In this document: positions 1 through 10,120 of the stretch, piece by piece | Layout of the letters: every line of letters begins with the position of its first letter | Numbering within the stretch: position 1 is the stretch's first letter | Assembly (NCBI RefSeq): GCF_000165425.1 | Contig: NW_001799033.1 | Location: 438,611 to 502,610, forward strand | Length of the DNA stretch: 64,000 nucleotides | DNA from: Paramecium tetraurelia | Taxonomy: Eukaryota > Ciliophora > Oligohymenophorea > Peniculida > Parameciidae | Direction of reading: 5' to 3' | Notes under the pieces: generated by a model | What the model saw: the letters and a program-made list of their open reading frames with translations, nothing else | Told to the model about the DNA's origin: nothing | Databases searched by the model: none | Program-made: the position numbers and the translations under genes

Positions 1-640
1 GTTCATAACCATTAGTAACTGAACTACCATATGAATCCAAATATTTGAATTTCAAAATTTTAACAAATTTCATTTTCAATGTAGTTGCTACTTATAGTGC
101 TTTTCTCTTGGCATCTTCAATTGCCAATTTCAAGGCTTCATCATTTGCTTTTTATATTTCTTCAGCATTATTTTGATAAGTGACTCCGTCTATTCTGTTC
201 AATCCAGCATTCACTCCAACTGTGATAATTTTACCAATCAATTGCATGTCCTTTGTTGTTATATATAACTAATTAGTAACTGTATATCCAATCAACTTCT
301 ACTAACCATTAGAGTAATCATATCGAATTTAAAGTTAAAAGATTCCAGTTTGTATTTCGTATTTTGTAGAATACAAGTCGTACTTTATTGATTCAGTTGC
401 CTAAGTAACTAACTCATTTGCCTTCTCAAGGGCAGAACTTGCATTTTCATCCATAACCTCAATGGCAAAACTCACAGTTCCTATTGAAGGAACCAAATTT
501 ACTGTTCCAGCTCCAGGAATCTTTATTGTGAATCCATTATGATCATCATGTTTCATAATAACAGGTTCCTCAATCTGTATTTCCTCCTTATTTATTCTTT
601 TTCCAAGAATTGACAGCAATGTAATGAAAAGTATTAACAT
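1..640 (-). CDS. Secreted SIMPL-domain (DUF541) protein, C-terminus cut by window edge
   Basis: The frame starts at an ATG at 640 and is open to base 1 when TAA/TAG are read as Gln. The first 13 or so residues (MLILFITLLSILG) form a hydrophobic signal peptide. The mature part has GFTIKIPGAGTVNLVPSIGT, then an ALEKANELVTQATESIK stretch, a YTVTNQL segment and a late EEIQKANDEALKLAIEDAKRKA helix. That order (beta strand with a VxPD/VPS-like turn, Ala-rich helix, 'Y.V.n.l' strand, A-K-A helix) is how I recognise the SIMPL/DUF541 family of bacterial periplasmic and a few eukaryotic proteins. Biochemical function is unknown. The downstream neighbour on the same strand is a kinase and gives no functional link. 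Family call is fairly sure; role is not. Confidence 0.72.
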
Positions 641-708
641 TTGAATTAATTATAATCGATTATCGTTAAAATTCAAATAGGTTATAAATGAATATATATA
701 TTTAATGT

Positions 709-2256
709 TCATAATTATTACATTAGTTTAACAAAGTTTTCTTTGTTAATCATCCCTTATTAATCAGAGTCACATTTTTTTAGTACTTCTTCCCAATGAG
801 TTTCATCTATTATTATCCCTCCCAAGACATCCTCTAAATTCTACTTCTTTATCAGACCATCATTATCGATGTCAAATTACTTAAAGGCTTCCTCCAATTT
901 GTGAGTTTTCTCCGATAATTCCTATCTGATCATTATACTCAGAAAGGCATTGTATTCTATAGATCCAGTCTTATTGAAATCACATTACTCCATGATTCTA
1001 TCTATTTATTTCTCTATTTCAGTCTCATCTAACTTTGACTCTTTTAACCCAAAGATTAAATCTTCTCTATTTATTTTCCCATCTCCATCCTTATCCAAAG
1101 ATTGAAAATTCTCTAAGATCTTTGCCTTGTCTTCAGGGGTTAGAACTTAAAAGGTTATAAATTGTCGAATTAATTCCTATATAATATGAGATTACTAAAA
1201 ATAGATTTTAATTAATTACATAAAATTGTTATAACCGAGTTAAAGCTCTTGAATCTATTGTCTTAGTTATATGTCCTTGAAGCCAAGGATCTGAATATGC
1301 TTCCTCTGCTGAGATTCTCTTGTCTGGATTGTAAGTCATAAGTTTCTTGACAAATGATTTGGCTTCTGAGGATATATTAGCCCAATCATTTTTATCGAAA
1401 CTCCATTTGTTATATTCAATCAATATCTGCGTAGCCCTTGCATCACTTCCATTGAAGGGGAGGTACCCACACAGTAATGTATACAGAATCACTCCACAAG
1501 ACCAAATGTCGCATTTTTCAGTGTATTATTATTTGAAGACTTCTGGGGCAGTGTAATGAGGCTATAAATATAAAACTTATTTAATTACAGTTCCTAATTT
1601 AGATGTAAGATATTTTTCTTGGATGATCTTCCTGGAGGTTCCAAAATCAATAACTTTTAAAACCGGTTTTTCTGAATCTGCATTTAGCATAAGATTTTCT
1701 AATTTTAAATCTCGATGAACTATCTTAGCTTTATGACAGTATTGCAGGGCTGATAAAAGTTATCTCATATAGAATGCGGCTTCAGCTTCTGAAAAGGTAT
1801 TTTGTGCCTGTATTTTTTTAATAAGTTCACCTCCTTAGATAAGTCTAAATATAATAGATGTAGCTTATACTCAGTGATTAAATAATAGTTTTAGCCATCC
1901 TCAAATAGTTCAAAAAGTTTAACTATATTTGGATGGTCTAATTTTCGAAGTATGTTAACTTCTGCAAACATTTTATCCTTCTCTTCATTTATTATCTTTT
2001 TTTTAGCCAAAGTTTTTAACGCTCTGATTTATCCGCTCTGTTTGTGGGTAGCTTTAATTACTTATCCAAAGGCTCCCACTCCAAGAACATCACCCAAAAT
2101 GTAGTAATTGTCAATCTACCCATTTTTTAAATTGATGTAAAGATCAGTTCCATATTTAAAGCTGTTACCAGTATGCCTACGGCCTGGACTGCTTGGCCAA
2201 TGCTTTGGTTTTAAGGCCAAATCATCCTTCTGTTTCTTCGATGCACATATTCCCAT
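709..2256 (-). CDS. Calcium-dependent protein kinase (CDPK), myristoylation signal, four EF hands
   Basis: Start at 2256 gives MGICASKK, a Gly-2/Cys-4 N-terminus typical of N-myristoylated and palmitoylated membrane kinases. The kinase domain follows: glycine loop LGVGAFGQV, Lys in ALK, HRDLKLENLM catalytic loop, DFGTSRK, an activation segment ending GTPHYTAPEV, then CDIWSCGVILYTLLCGYLPF. A junction helix leads into four EF hands with DKDGDGKINRE, DFNKTGSIE, DIDNDGLIKK and DSDQQGMINKE loops. This is the CDPK order (kinase, junction, calmodulin-like domain) of ciliates, apicomplexans and plants. Three introns (1845-1870, 1562-1588, 1195-1219) restore the frame; the product is 489 aa, the usual CDPK length. 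The last EF loop has Gln where Gly is usual at position 4-6, so that hand may bind Ca2+ weakly. Expected job: Ca2+-triggered Ser/Thr phosphorylation at membranes. Confidence 0.95.
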
Positions 2257-2291
2257 TTTGTAAAAAATTAATTTATAATACGCATTATTAA

Positions 2292-4284
2292 TCATTTTTA
2301 TTGGCTTTTACGCTATGTTTTTCTAAGGGTAGAATCTAGTTCTTTTTTTCTAATTCTGAGATCCTTTGGAGTGACTTCGACTAATTCATCATCCCTAATG
2401 TAAGCAATGACATCTTCTAGAGTGAAAGTCCTGGGAGGAAACAAACTGATCTTTTCATCAGCCAACACTGTTCTAACATTAGTTAACTTCTTTTCTCTGA
2501 TTGGATTGACTTCAATATCTTATTCTAACTTGTGTTCTCCGATGACTTAGCCAACATAAACTTTGGATCCAGGTTTGACAAATAATGGTCCAAATTTTTG
2601 AAGGTCTTCAAGAGCATATCCTTGACAAACTCCAGCAGCCATCGAGATAATAGCTCCCTTTAAATTCTTTTTTAAGACTCCTCTATATTCTTAGTAGCCT
2701 AAGAATTGTTATTACATAATAGCAGTTCCTCTGGTATCATTAATTAACTCTGCTCTCAGACCTACTAAACCTCTAGTTGGTGCTGAGAATATTAACTTAA
2801 CTCTGGTTTTATCAATGTTAATGCAATCTTCATAAATAGCTTTTCTCTATGACATTTTATCAATTAGCCCAGTCATGTATTGTTAATCAATTTCAATGGT
2901 CACTTTCTCCATTGGTTCCAAGGTTTTGCCAGTGTCTGGACACTTCTTAGTAACAATTTAAGGGGGTGAAACTTGCATTTCAAATCCCTCTCTTCTCATA
3001 TTTTCAAGTAATATAGCCAAATGAAGATCTCCTCTTCCTAGCAATTACACACAAGCATTGTCATCTGTTTTATCTTTAACCATCACTTATAATGCAACAT
3101 CACTTTATCCTTCTCTCATCAGTCTTTCCTTAATTTGTTAAGCGTTGAGTCTGGTTCCTTCTTTACCTGCTAAAGGACCAGTATTCACTCCAATAGATAT
3201 TGAAATCATAGGTGGATCAATGGGGATGGATGGAATCACTTCATTTTTTCCCATTTCGTTTAAAGTGTTGGTAACAATAGCATTAGTAAATCCTGCTACT
3301 TAGACAATATCTCCAGCAACAGCTCTTGCCATTTCTAATTGTTACATTCCATATCTTCTTAATATTTTCAACACCTTAGCAGTTTCAACCAATTTTCCTT
3401 ATTAGTCAACTGCCAAGACTCTATCATTGAGTTTGACTTCTCCTTGATGAATTTTACCAATAACTATTTTGCCATAGTAAGGATGACTCTCTTATTAAGA
3501 AACCAACATTTTGAAATTGCTTTCAGTTCCTATTTAGGGAGGTGGAATTGTTTCTATGATGGTTTCCAATACATCTTCTAATCCTTGTTTTTCTGCTTCC
3601 ATGGAGCCTTTTCTGACCCAACCTTCTTTGCCTGAACAAAAATACAAGGGGTATTCAAGTGATTCGCTTGGAGCCTCCAAATCACAAAACAAATTGAAAA
3701 TTTCATGTTCGACTTCTACTGGTCTAGCTGATGGCCTATCTACTTTATTGATGATGACAATTGGTTTCAAATTGGATTGCAAGGCCTTTTATAAGACAAA
3801 TCTAGTTTAAGCCATAGGTCCTTCAGTTGCACAAACTAATAAACATACACCATCAACCATTGACATAATTCTCTCTACTTCTCCTCCGAAATCTTAATGT
3901 CCTGGTGTGTCCACGATATTTATTTTGTTTCCTCCAAAAGTAACTCCGGTTACCTTAGATAGAATGGTGATTCCCTTTTCTTTCTCCAATGCATTACTGT
4001 CCATTGAATCATATTCATTTGCACACCCACTAGCTCGTAATAAAGCATCAACAAGAGTCTTTTCAAATAGAATCAATCATATACTGTTTTTCCATGGTCA
4101 ACATGGGCTATGATGGCCACATTTCTGAAAATGTCTCTTGACTCTGAATGCAAGATTTTTAATACATCCTAGAGCTATAAATTAATATTGGTACATCTTT
4201 GGGAGCAACTTCAACTGCACCTGAAAACAATCTTACAGGAACTTTATGAAAAATAGAACTAAACTGTCTTAGTGTTCTTAGCAT
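2292..4284 (-). CDS. TypA/BipA-type translational GTPase, predicted mitochondrial
   Basis: GTPase motifs appear in order: [15 protein letters not shown] (G1, rebuilt across an intron), EKGITI (G2), DTPGH (G3), NKVD (G4). They are followed by EF-G-like domains and the TypA C-terminal region ([18 protein letters not shown]; then [20 protein letters not shown] and TPKDLRIRK). That C-terminus, and lack of the EF-G domain IV, separate TypA/BipA from EF-G and LepA. The start at 4284 gives [20 protein letters not shown], basic, Ser/Phe-rich and free of acids, a good mitochondrial presequence. Two introns, 4175-4194 (20 nt) and 4059-4084 (26 nt, splitting the P-loop), give 648 aa, close to the family's ~610 plus a presequence. 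The family binds ribosomes and helps large-subunit assembly or stress translation; here presumably on mitoribosomes. An alternative upstream ATG at 4326 runs quickly into TGA. Confidence 0.93.
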
Positions 4285-4395
4285 TAAAATTAGCACCACT
4301 AATAAATTTATTTTGCTTTTCAATCATAATACTTGAGATGATTTATATATATATATATTGCATTATATAAATTATTTAATCATTTAACAGAAAGT

Positions 4396-5733
4396 ATGCT
4401 TTGGAAATAATTCTCAAGGAGATCTATTTCACCATAGAATAAGGAGAACTTAAATCAACAGGTTGTACATATTTTGTTATCAAAGAGGTTATAACTAGAC
4501 GGAGAGATAGCAAAATTTCAAATCGATACCATGACAACTCCTCGTAACTCACCATCATTGAAAATTACCAAATACCGAAATAACCAAAGTTGAAAGCACA
4601 CGATCCCCTTTTTGATGAGACTCTATGGAAATGCAATTCATAAGATTTAACTTTAAAACTATTCAAAGAATCTATAATTGACAGAACAGCAGCATTTAAA
4701 GAAATATATATGGTTGGAAAACAAATTGGATCAGGCTCCTATGCCAGTGTTAGATTATGTGCAGACAAATTAACCCTCAAATCTTATGCTCTTAAAATTT
4801 ACAATAAATCTGCCATCTCTTCTAGTCGTTAAAAGTCCATACTTCGTGAAATTCGTATACTGCAAATGATCAAACATCCAAACATCATTAATATTTACAA
4901 TGTAATCGAAACCAACAATCACATCAACCTACTCTTGGAATATATAGATGGAAAATAATTAAACACCTTGAAAGGATATAATTTAAAATAAGCATTATAT
5001 TAAATAGCATCAGCACTCAATTATTTACACGCTCGACACATTACTCATAGAGATGTCAAAATCGAGAACATTCTGTATTCCGATGGCCAAGTCAAATTGA
5101 TTGATTTTGGCTTCTCCACTCTGTTTTCCAACTCAATCAAAAAGAAGATCTATTGCGGAACTCCTAGTTATATGGCTCCGGAAATTGTTACCAAGCAATA
5201 TTATAAGGGCCCTCCTGCTGATATTTGGGCCTTTGGGATTGTCATCTTCTACTTAACTCAAGGCTACTTCCCCTTCAAAGGCTCAAATGATAAAGAATTA
5301 TTCCAATTGATTATGCAATGCAACATCAATTTCAATTCCATTACTGATGTCTATCTACAAGATCTTTTGTATTAAATGCTACAGTTCGATCCTGAAGATC
5401 GCATTTCCACAGCCGAAGTAAATTTAAACTCATATTTAGATTCTCCTGCACCCCTGGTTTCTAGAATACATTAAACCTATTAAGGTTAATAGTAAATCTC
5501 AAAAATCTAGCTGTTCAAAACTCAATTCACCAAAATAAATCAATCCTTATTAATAATATTAGTCTACTGTTAAGAAAAACGATAAAGCCTCCATAGAATA
5601 TTAATTAGATCATTCCCAAGTGAGAAAAGGCATAGTTCAATCATACATGAGTTCTGTTGCTTCCACCAAATCGCCAATACTTCGAAGAAGAGATTCAGGC
5701 AATCAAACATTTGATAAAAGCAACAATTTCTGA
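4396..5733 (+). CDS. AMPK/MARK/SNF1-like serine/threonine kinase
   Basis: Kinase domain: GKQIGSGSYASVRLC glycine loop, ALKIY lysine, LREIRILQMIKHPNI C-helix, LLLEYIDG hinge, HRDVKIENIL catalytic loop, DFGFSTLF, CGTPSYMAPEIV and DIWAFGIVIFYLTQGYFPF. This is the CAMK group, nearest SNF1/MARK by CGTPSYMAPEI. An intron at 5418-5439 joins the domain end to EILLHPWFLEYI. The tail is Ser/Lys/Gln-rich with no domain I recognise. The N-terminus is uncertain: ATG at 4396 with a 23-nt intron at 4488-4510 gives 430 aa in frame; an alternative in-frame ATG lies at 4338. Divergent from the TypA gene, with only about 110 nt between starts, so both probably share a short promoter region. Substrates unknown. 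Confidence 0.85.
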
Positions 5734-5820
5734 TGACATTAGTATATATTTAAATTCAAATTGTTAAAAACCACTGTTGTTTTGAAAATGAACTTGTACC
5801 GACAGTATTAATTAATATAA

Positions 5821-7400
5821 ATGAATAAAAATTGCATTCATAAATTATACAAATTTGTTAAGTTCCTTTTAATAATCATACGAAAGAGAGAAATACCGAA
5901 ATTTCCACTTCTCAAATCGTAATCCTATTACTATAATAAGTTTCAAAAATAGAACTCAAAAAGATGAAACATCAATCGCCTAAAGCTTATAAAAATATAA
6001 CTATTGTCGAGATATGATTCAAAAAGACGGATTCCAAAAATTTCAAAAGTTTTGTGAATTCCTCTATCTAACCATAAGAAAACCAGGAGATATCATCCTT
6101 AGAAAAGGAGACTTGGGCTAAAAGTTTTATTTGATTCTCAAGGGAACTGTTTCGCTCATCTATTATAACCCAAAGAATAAAAAGGCATTGAGACTCCTCC
6201 AAGATGAAAAAGTAAGACCTTATAATCAACAATAGGATTGCACTCCTAATTACGAAGACACAACTTTATTTTAAAGTTACGTATTCAAAGAACTCCATGT
6301 AGGTGATCACTTTGGAGATCTCGCTCTGATTGACGAAGGAATGGTGTCATCAACTATTGTATGTAAATCTGATTGCGAATTTGCTTGTATGGATAAATAG
6401 CATTTTTGGAAATTCGTAGGGAAACACATTTCTTTGCTTGACAAAATAAAATTGCTTAGACAATGCTCTCTCTTTGAAGCATGGACAGACAGTGAACTCA
6501 GGGCTTTAAGTTTTGAATTTCATTTTAAAACATTTCATCATAATCAAATCATATTTTCACAAGGATCTGAGAATGTCTCGATTTATGTGGTTTCATCTGG
6601 GTTTGCAGAATTAATGATGATTAAAAATGGTCAACAGTATCTGATATCCAGAATTGATTATGGCTAAGCATTTGGAGATGATTTGCAAATCAATTAAAGC
6701 ACAGTTAAATGTGGATCTCCCAAATTGGAGGTTTATGCTATTTAAAAATGTAGTCAATTATTTAATTGTAGAAATTATGTATAGATTCTTGGAACAAAGA
6801 ATAGAACTTAAACATCTCTATGAAGAATAATCAATTTAAAAAAGGATTTGGAGAACCAAAAGATTGGAATAATTAATTTAAATGGAATAGTTAAGATAAT
6901 AAAAGGAACTAAATTCAAAAAAGTCAAGTTGCATTCAAAATGACACTTAATTATTACTTAACACTATCAAAGAATCTAAAACAGTCTCTGTTTAAACTAG
7001 TTCTATCAGAAGGATATCCAATTATGTAGACAACTTAGATTTTGAGTAGAAACAACAATAGAACAGACAAGTATTAATCAAATTCAATAAAATCTCCCCT
7101 AATCAAAGTGTGGAATATTTGGAAATAAATTAATAAAGGAAATCAAGCCAAAAAAAAAAGAAGGAATAACAAGAGTAGAATTAGATTATGTCTTCAGTAT
7201 CTAAATTGTTACAGGAATATCGAGCCATTGTTCATTCTTCCAAACTCCAAAAAATTAAATCCTCCAGGAGTTTCAGTCAAAATTAATAGGTATCTTCTTT
7301 GTACTCTCCTAAATCAAGTAATGGTACTACGGGAATTAATTTTTTTATTACTCCTAGAAGAAGACAATTTTTGATATAAGGTATACCATTATAAAAATGA
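5821..7400 (+). CDS. Protein with two cyclic-nucleotide-binding domains
   Basis: After a basic N-terminus an intron (5919-5940) leads to the first cNMP fold: IRKPGDIILRKGDLGQKFYL, then DHFGDLALIDEGMVSSTIVC, corresponding to the phosphate-binding cassette, though the canonical Arg (PRxA) is replaced. A second, more divergent fold follows: LRQCSLFEAWTDSELRALSF, ending QAFGDD. The C-terminal half is a Gln/Lys/Ser-rich, charged coil. A second intron (6750-6771) is needed to stay in frame; spliced product 511 aa. A 24-nt GTAAGA...ATAG stretch near 6210 could be a third intron but is also readable as coding. There is no kinase or channel domain, so it is not a full PKA/PKG or CNG channel; it may be a regulatory or scaffold cNMP sensor. 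Missing PBC Arg makes ligand binding uncertain. Confidence 0.8.
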
Positions 7401-7482
7401 TTATATAATAATAATGTCATAAAGTGATGAGAATGATTAATTCCAACAAATATTAAATTCATTGGAGATAAACAAACGAAAA

Positions 7483-8566
7483 ATGAGCATTTCTGTGCAT
7501 CAGTCCAAACTTTTGGAGGAATCAAAAAGTTTATTATTCCCAATATACCTTATTAGAATAATAGAGCAGAAGATTTACTATGGAGCTACCTAAAAATATA
7601 GAGGCATCCCAATCTCAAAAAGAAAGAATCATCACCAATCATCTTTTGAAAGATTTGGCCCCCTTAGATAAATAAAATGATGAAAATCTGAAAACTCCTA
7701 AAGTCCCATCATCAAGCAAATTAAAACTCAATAAAAAAGGAATTTTATTATTAGGATAAAAGCATAATAAGGACTTGAGTTTCTATTTAAAAACTATGGA
7801 AGCTTTGGATTTTTAAGAATTGTAGTAATCTAATGAATTGCTAATATAAAATGCTCTTTGTGCTGGTAAGTATGTAAATGATTATGGACTATTTTGTGTC
7901 TTAAAAGAAGCCTTAAATAAAAAGAATATCAAGACAATTATTCAATTAGATTGTATACTTGATGAAGATGGAAATTTCGCTGACATTCCAAAAAATACCA
8001 AAAACTTAAGAAAAACTTTGGGGCTATAGGATTTGCATTATTGCAGTGGGAAGATCTCCTTGTTAAAATTTCACATCAATACTAGATTTAATTTGACTAA
8101 TTATTTATTTTGGTCAAATGAGCTAGAGAGAATGGAGGGGATTATAAAGGAAAATCTAATTAATTAGGATTAACAAATATTAATGATGAGAATAGAAGAA
8201 ACATATCTAGAATTCACTATTCCTGAATTCGATGATAATCAATCGCCATAATTCTTATCGAAATTGAAGTAATAAAATTTAGATGTTTAAGTCTTACCAT
8301 TAATTACTCATTTCACATTTAGATTGTCAGACTTAAATCCATGGATGAATAAGGAAATAAATAAAGAATGGAAATTGTTTTCCCTTTAAAATGATCAGTA
8401 ATAATGTATCGGTTATATCGATATGAATTAGCCTACCATCTTTAATGAAATTCCGAGTCCAAAAACTCTATCAATCAAACTTTATGGCGAAATTCATTAC
8501 TATTAACTAGTCTTGTAAATGAGTGAAAAACAAGTAATGGGAATCCTACTCAGAGACAAAGCCTGA
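7483..8566 (+). CDS. Hypothetical protein, 351 aa, possible C2-like C-terminus
   Basis: A long frame with about 25 TAA/TAG Gln codons and no TGA until 8564. Start choice: ATG 7483 with a 28-nt intron (7529-7556) gives 351 aa and a frame divisible by three; ATG 7580 (MELPKNIEASQSQKERI) without the intron is the conservative alternative. The protein is soluble, Lys/Asn/Gln-rich at its N-terminus and becomes hydrophobic-alternating later (FTFRLSDLNPWMNKEINKEW; then CIGYIDMNQPTIF and LSIKLYGEIHYYQLVLQ), which looks like beta sandwich strands and might be a divergent C2-type domain. I do not recognise the family. It follows the cNMP-binding gene by about 80 nt on the same strand. Confidence 0.65.
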
Positions 8567-8652
8567 TGATCCCTAAACTCTTTTAAAAGTTGATTGCTTT
8601 TATATTAATGTAAGATGAAATATATTATAGGGTTTTATATTAATTAATGAAT

Positions 8653-9415
8653 TCATTTAATAGATTTCTAGAGGGTTATTCGATTATTGAAATCCATGAA
8701 GTTTTCTTTAAAATCTTATCTGGCTGATTGGTCCATATCATTCATTGATGGCGTGATGTTTTCTCTAGAACTTCTATGTACAGATTTACGAGCTAAGATC
8801 CTATTTTTGATCTCATCTATCTGCATTTAAGTTTTACTGGGAGGAGCCAATTATTACAATTATTATCTTAACGAAGCAATTATCTAATCTTTCTAATCAA
8901 TTTCCTATTGGATTAATTATTTTTCTTCATTTATCAATTCGAAGGCTTAATTGAATTCTTCAGATTGTTTTTCTAATTAATCTCTCAATTATTCGAAATC
9001 TTGAATTAGTAATTGATTTTAATGTTTACTCTACTGTAAATCTAATTGTAATTTTCTTATCTACTCTATAATATGTTAATATTAGAGTACATTTTAACTA
9101 TTTATTCTCTTCTCTTAAATCTACATCATCATATGATACATTTTAAGGAGTATATGATCCTAAATCTTAACGGACTACTTATTAGCTTCTATTAATAAAT
9201 TATTATCTAGTTAATCTATCATCTTCGACTGATTTATTCTTTTAGGACTGATTTATTTATTTTTGTAGTATTTATTATAGTCTCTAACCAGGATTGTGAC
9301 TTTTATTTTATTAATACATCTCCAAATATGAGGAATCTAAAATATTATCTTCTTTTAAGATGAATTTAGGTTGCCCAATAGTTTTCTTAGACATGGATGA
9401 CTTGCGAGGGATCAT
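8653..9415 (-). CDS. Coiled-coil protein, Gln-rich, 245 aa
   Basis: Start at 9415 (MIPRKSSMSKKTIGQPKFIL); an in-frame alternative ATG lies at 9394. One intron, 9066-9090 (25 nt), gives 245 aa. After a polar N-terminus the centre is a continuous heptad coiled coil (KLQLDLQQSKHQNQLLIQDF, EQLRDQLEKQSEEFNQAFEL, EEKQLIQQEIDQKDQIIASL) of about 100 residues, followed by a Ser/Arg tail. No enzyme motif. Nothing in the sequence fixes a function; structural or basal-body/cortical roles are common for such ciliate proteins, but that is inference. Its 3' end converges on the orphan gene upstream. Confidence 0.75.
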
Positions 9416-9465
9416 AAATTTAAAATATTACTAATTATTTTAACGTTATATATTAATTGATCACA

Positions 9466-10019
9466 ATGTTTTTAAGAGTGTATTTGAAATTGAACATATT
9501 CCAAATGTTCCAGGTAATACATACGCAAAAAATCTTTCACTTCTCAAGATATTGAAATTAAAGAATATCACCCAATAACAAACCAACCACAAAATTGTCA
9601 ATTGCCCAAAGAACTTTGATCTTCATATAGTACAAATTCTATACCCAAATAAATACATTAACGAACTTAAAATCCCTAAAATAGAGATAGCCTCTCTTAT
9701 GAAATCAATTCTATTCAATACTTATAATAATGGATTAAACAATCTTGCATTTTCTCTTGACATTCTTTCAAATCTTTCCTAAGACCAAGGATCAAATAAC
9801 AGCTATATACTTATTGCTTAGACAGTTGTAAATATTAACAATTAAATGAGAAAGTGCTTTGTCTTCATTTAACAAATTAATTAATAAATATCTAATTTTG
9901 ACAAAAATAATATATATAAGAATACAACATATAGAAATAAGTATCCTGTGCTATTCAGGAGCTTGACAAAGGTGAGGCGATTCTAAGCTCCATATAACCT
10001 TCAATTTATAATTTATTGA
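9466..10019 (+). CDS. Uncertain ORF
   Basis: A frame without TGA runs from about 9400 to 10017, reading e.g. IPKIEIASLMKSILFNTYNN and LAFSLDILSNLSQDQGSNNS, which looks more like protein than the flanks. No ATG opens it cleanly: ATG 9466 is in another frame and would need a 35-nt intron (GTAATACAT...CTCAAG, about 9520-9554) to join it. ATG 9393 is in frame but overlaps the start of the divergent coiled-coil gene. Given that only TGA stops translation, this could be chance or a decayed gene. The last 80 nt overlap a structured patch described separately. Confidence 0.3.
9941..10001. other. GC-richer, palindromic patch; possible structured RNA
   Basis: In DNA that is otherwise 15-25% GC, about 60 nt here approach 45% GC. 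They contain an exact 7-bp inverted repeat GGAGCTT (9958-9964) / AAGCTCC (9985-9991) with a 20-nt loop, a competing TCCTG/CAGGA stem (9944-9948/9956-9960), and AAGGT/ACCTT (9969-9973/9997-10001). A T10 run occurs about 80 nt downstream (10073-10082). The same bases can also be read as protein (YPVLFRSLTKVRRF), so an RNA gene is only one possibility. I could not match it to tRNA, U1-U6, SRP or telomerase RNA. Confidence 0.25.
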
Positions 10020-10120
10020 TGTTAAATTAAGATATCACATACATACGATTTTGTAGAAATTCGATATTTCAATTTTTTTTTTATTTGATATAATTTTAAT
10101 TATTAAATATTAAATACTTT

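Noticed and set aside
6210-6233. 24-nt GTAAGA...ATAG stretch as an intron in the cNMP-binding gene
   Set aside because: Length is a multiple of three and it contains no TGA, so the frame is open either way; left undecided rather than called.
7283-7543. Minus-strand ORF over the end of the cNMP-binding gene
   Set aside because: Overlaps coding sequence of the sense gene and the next gene's first exon; composition not protein-like.
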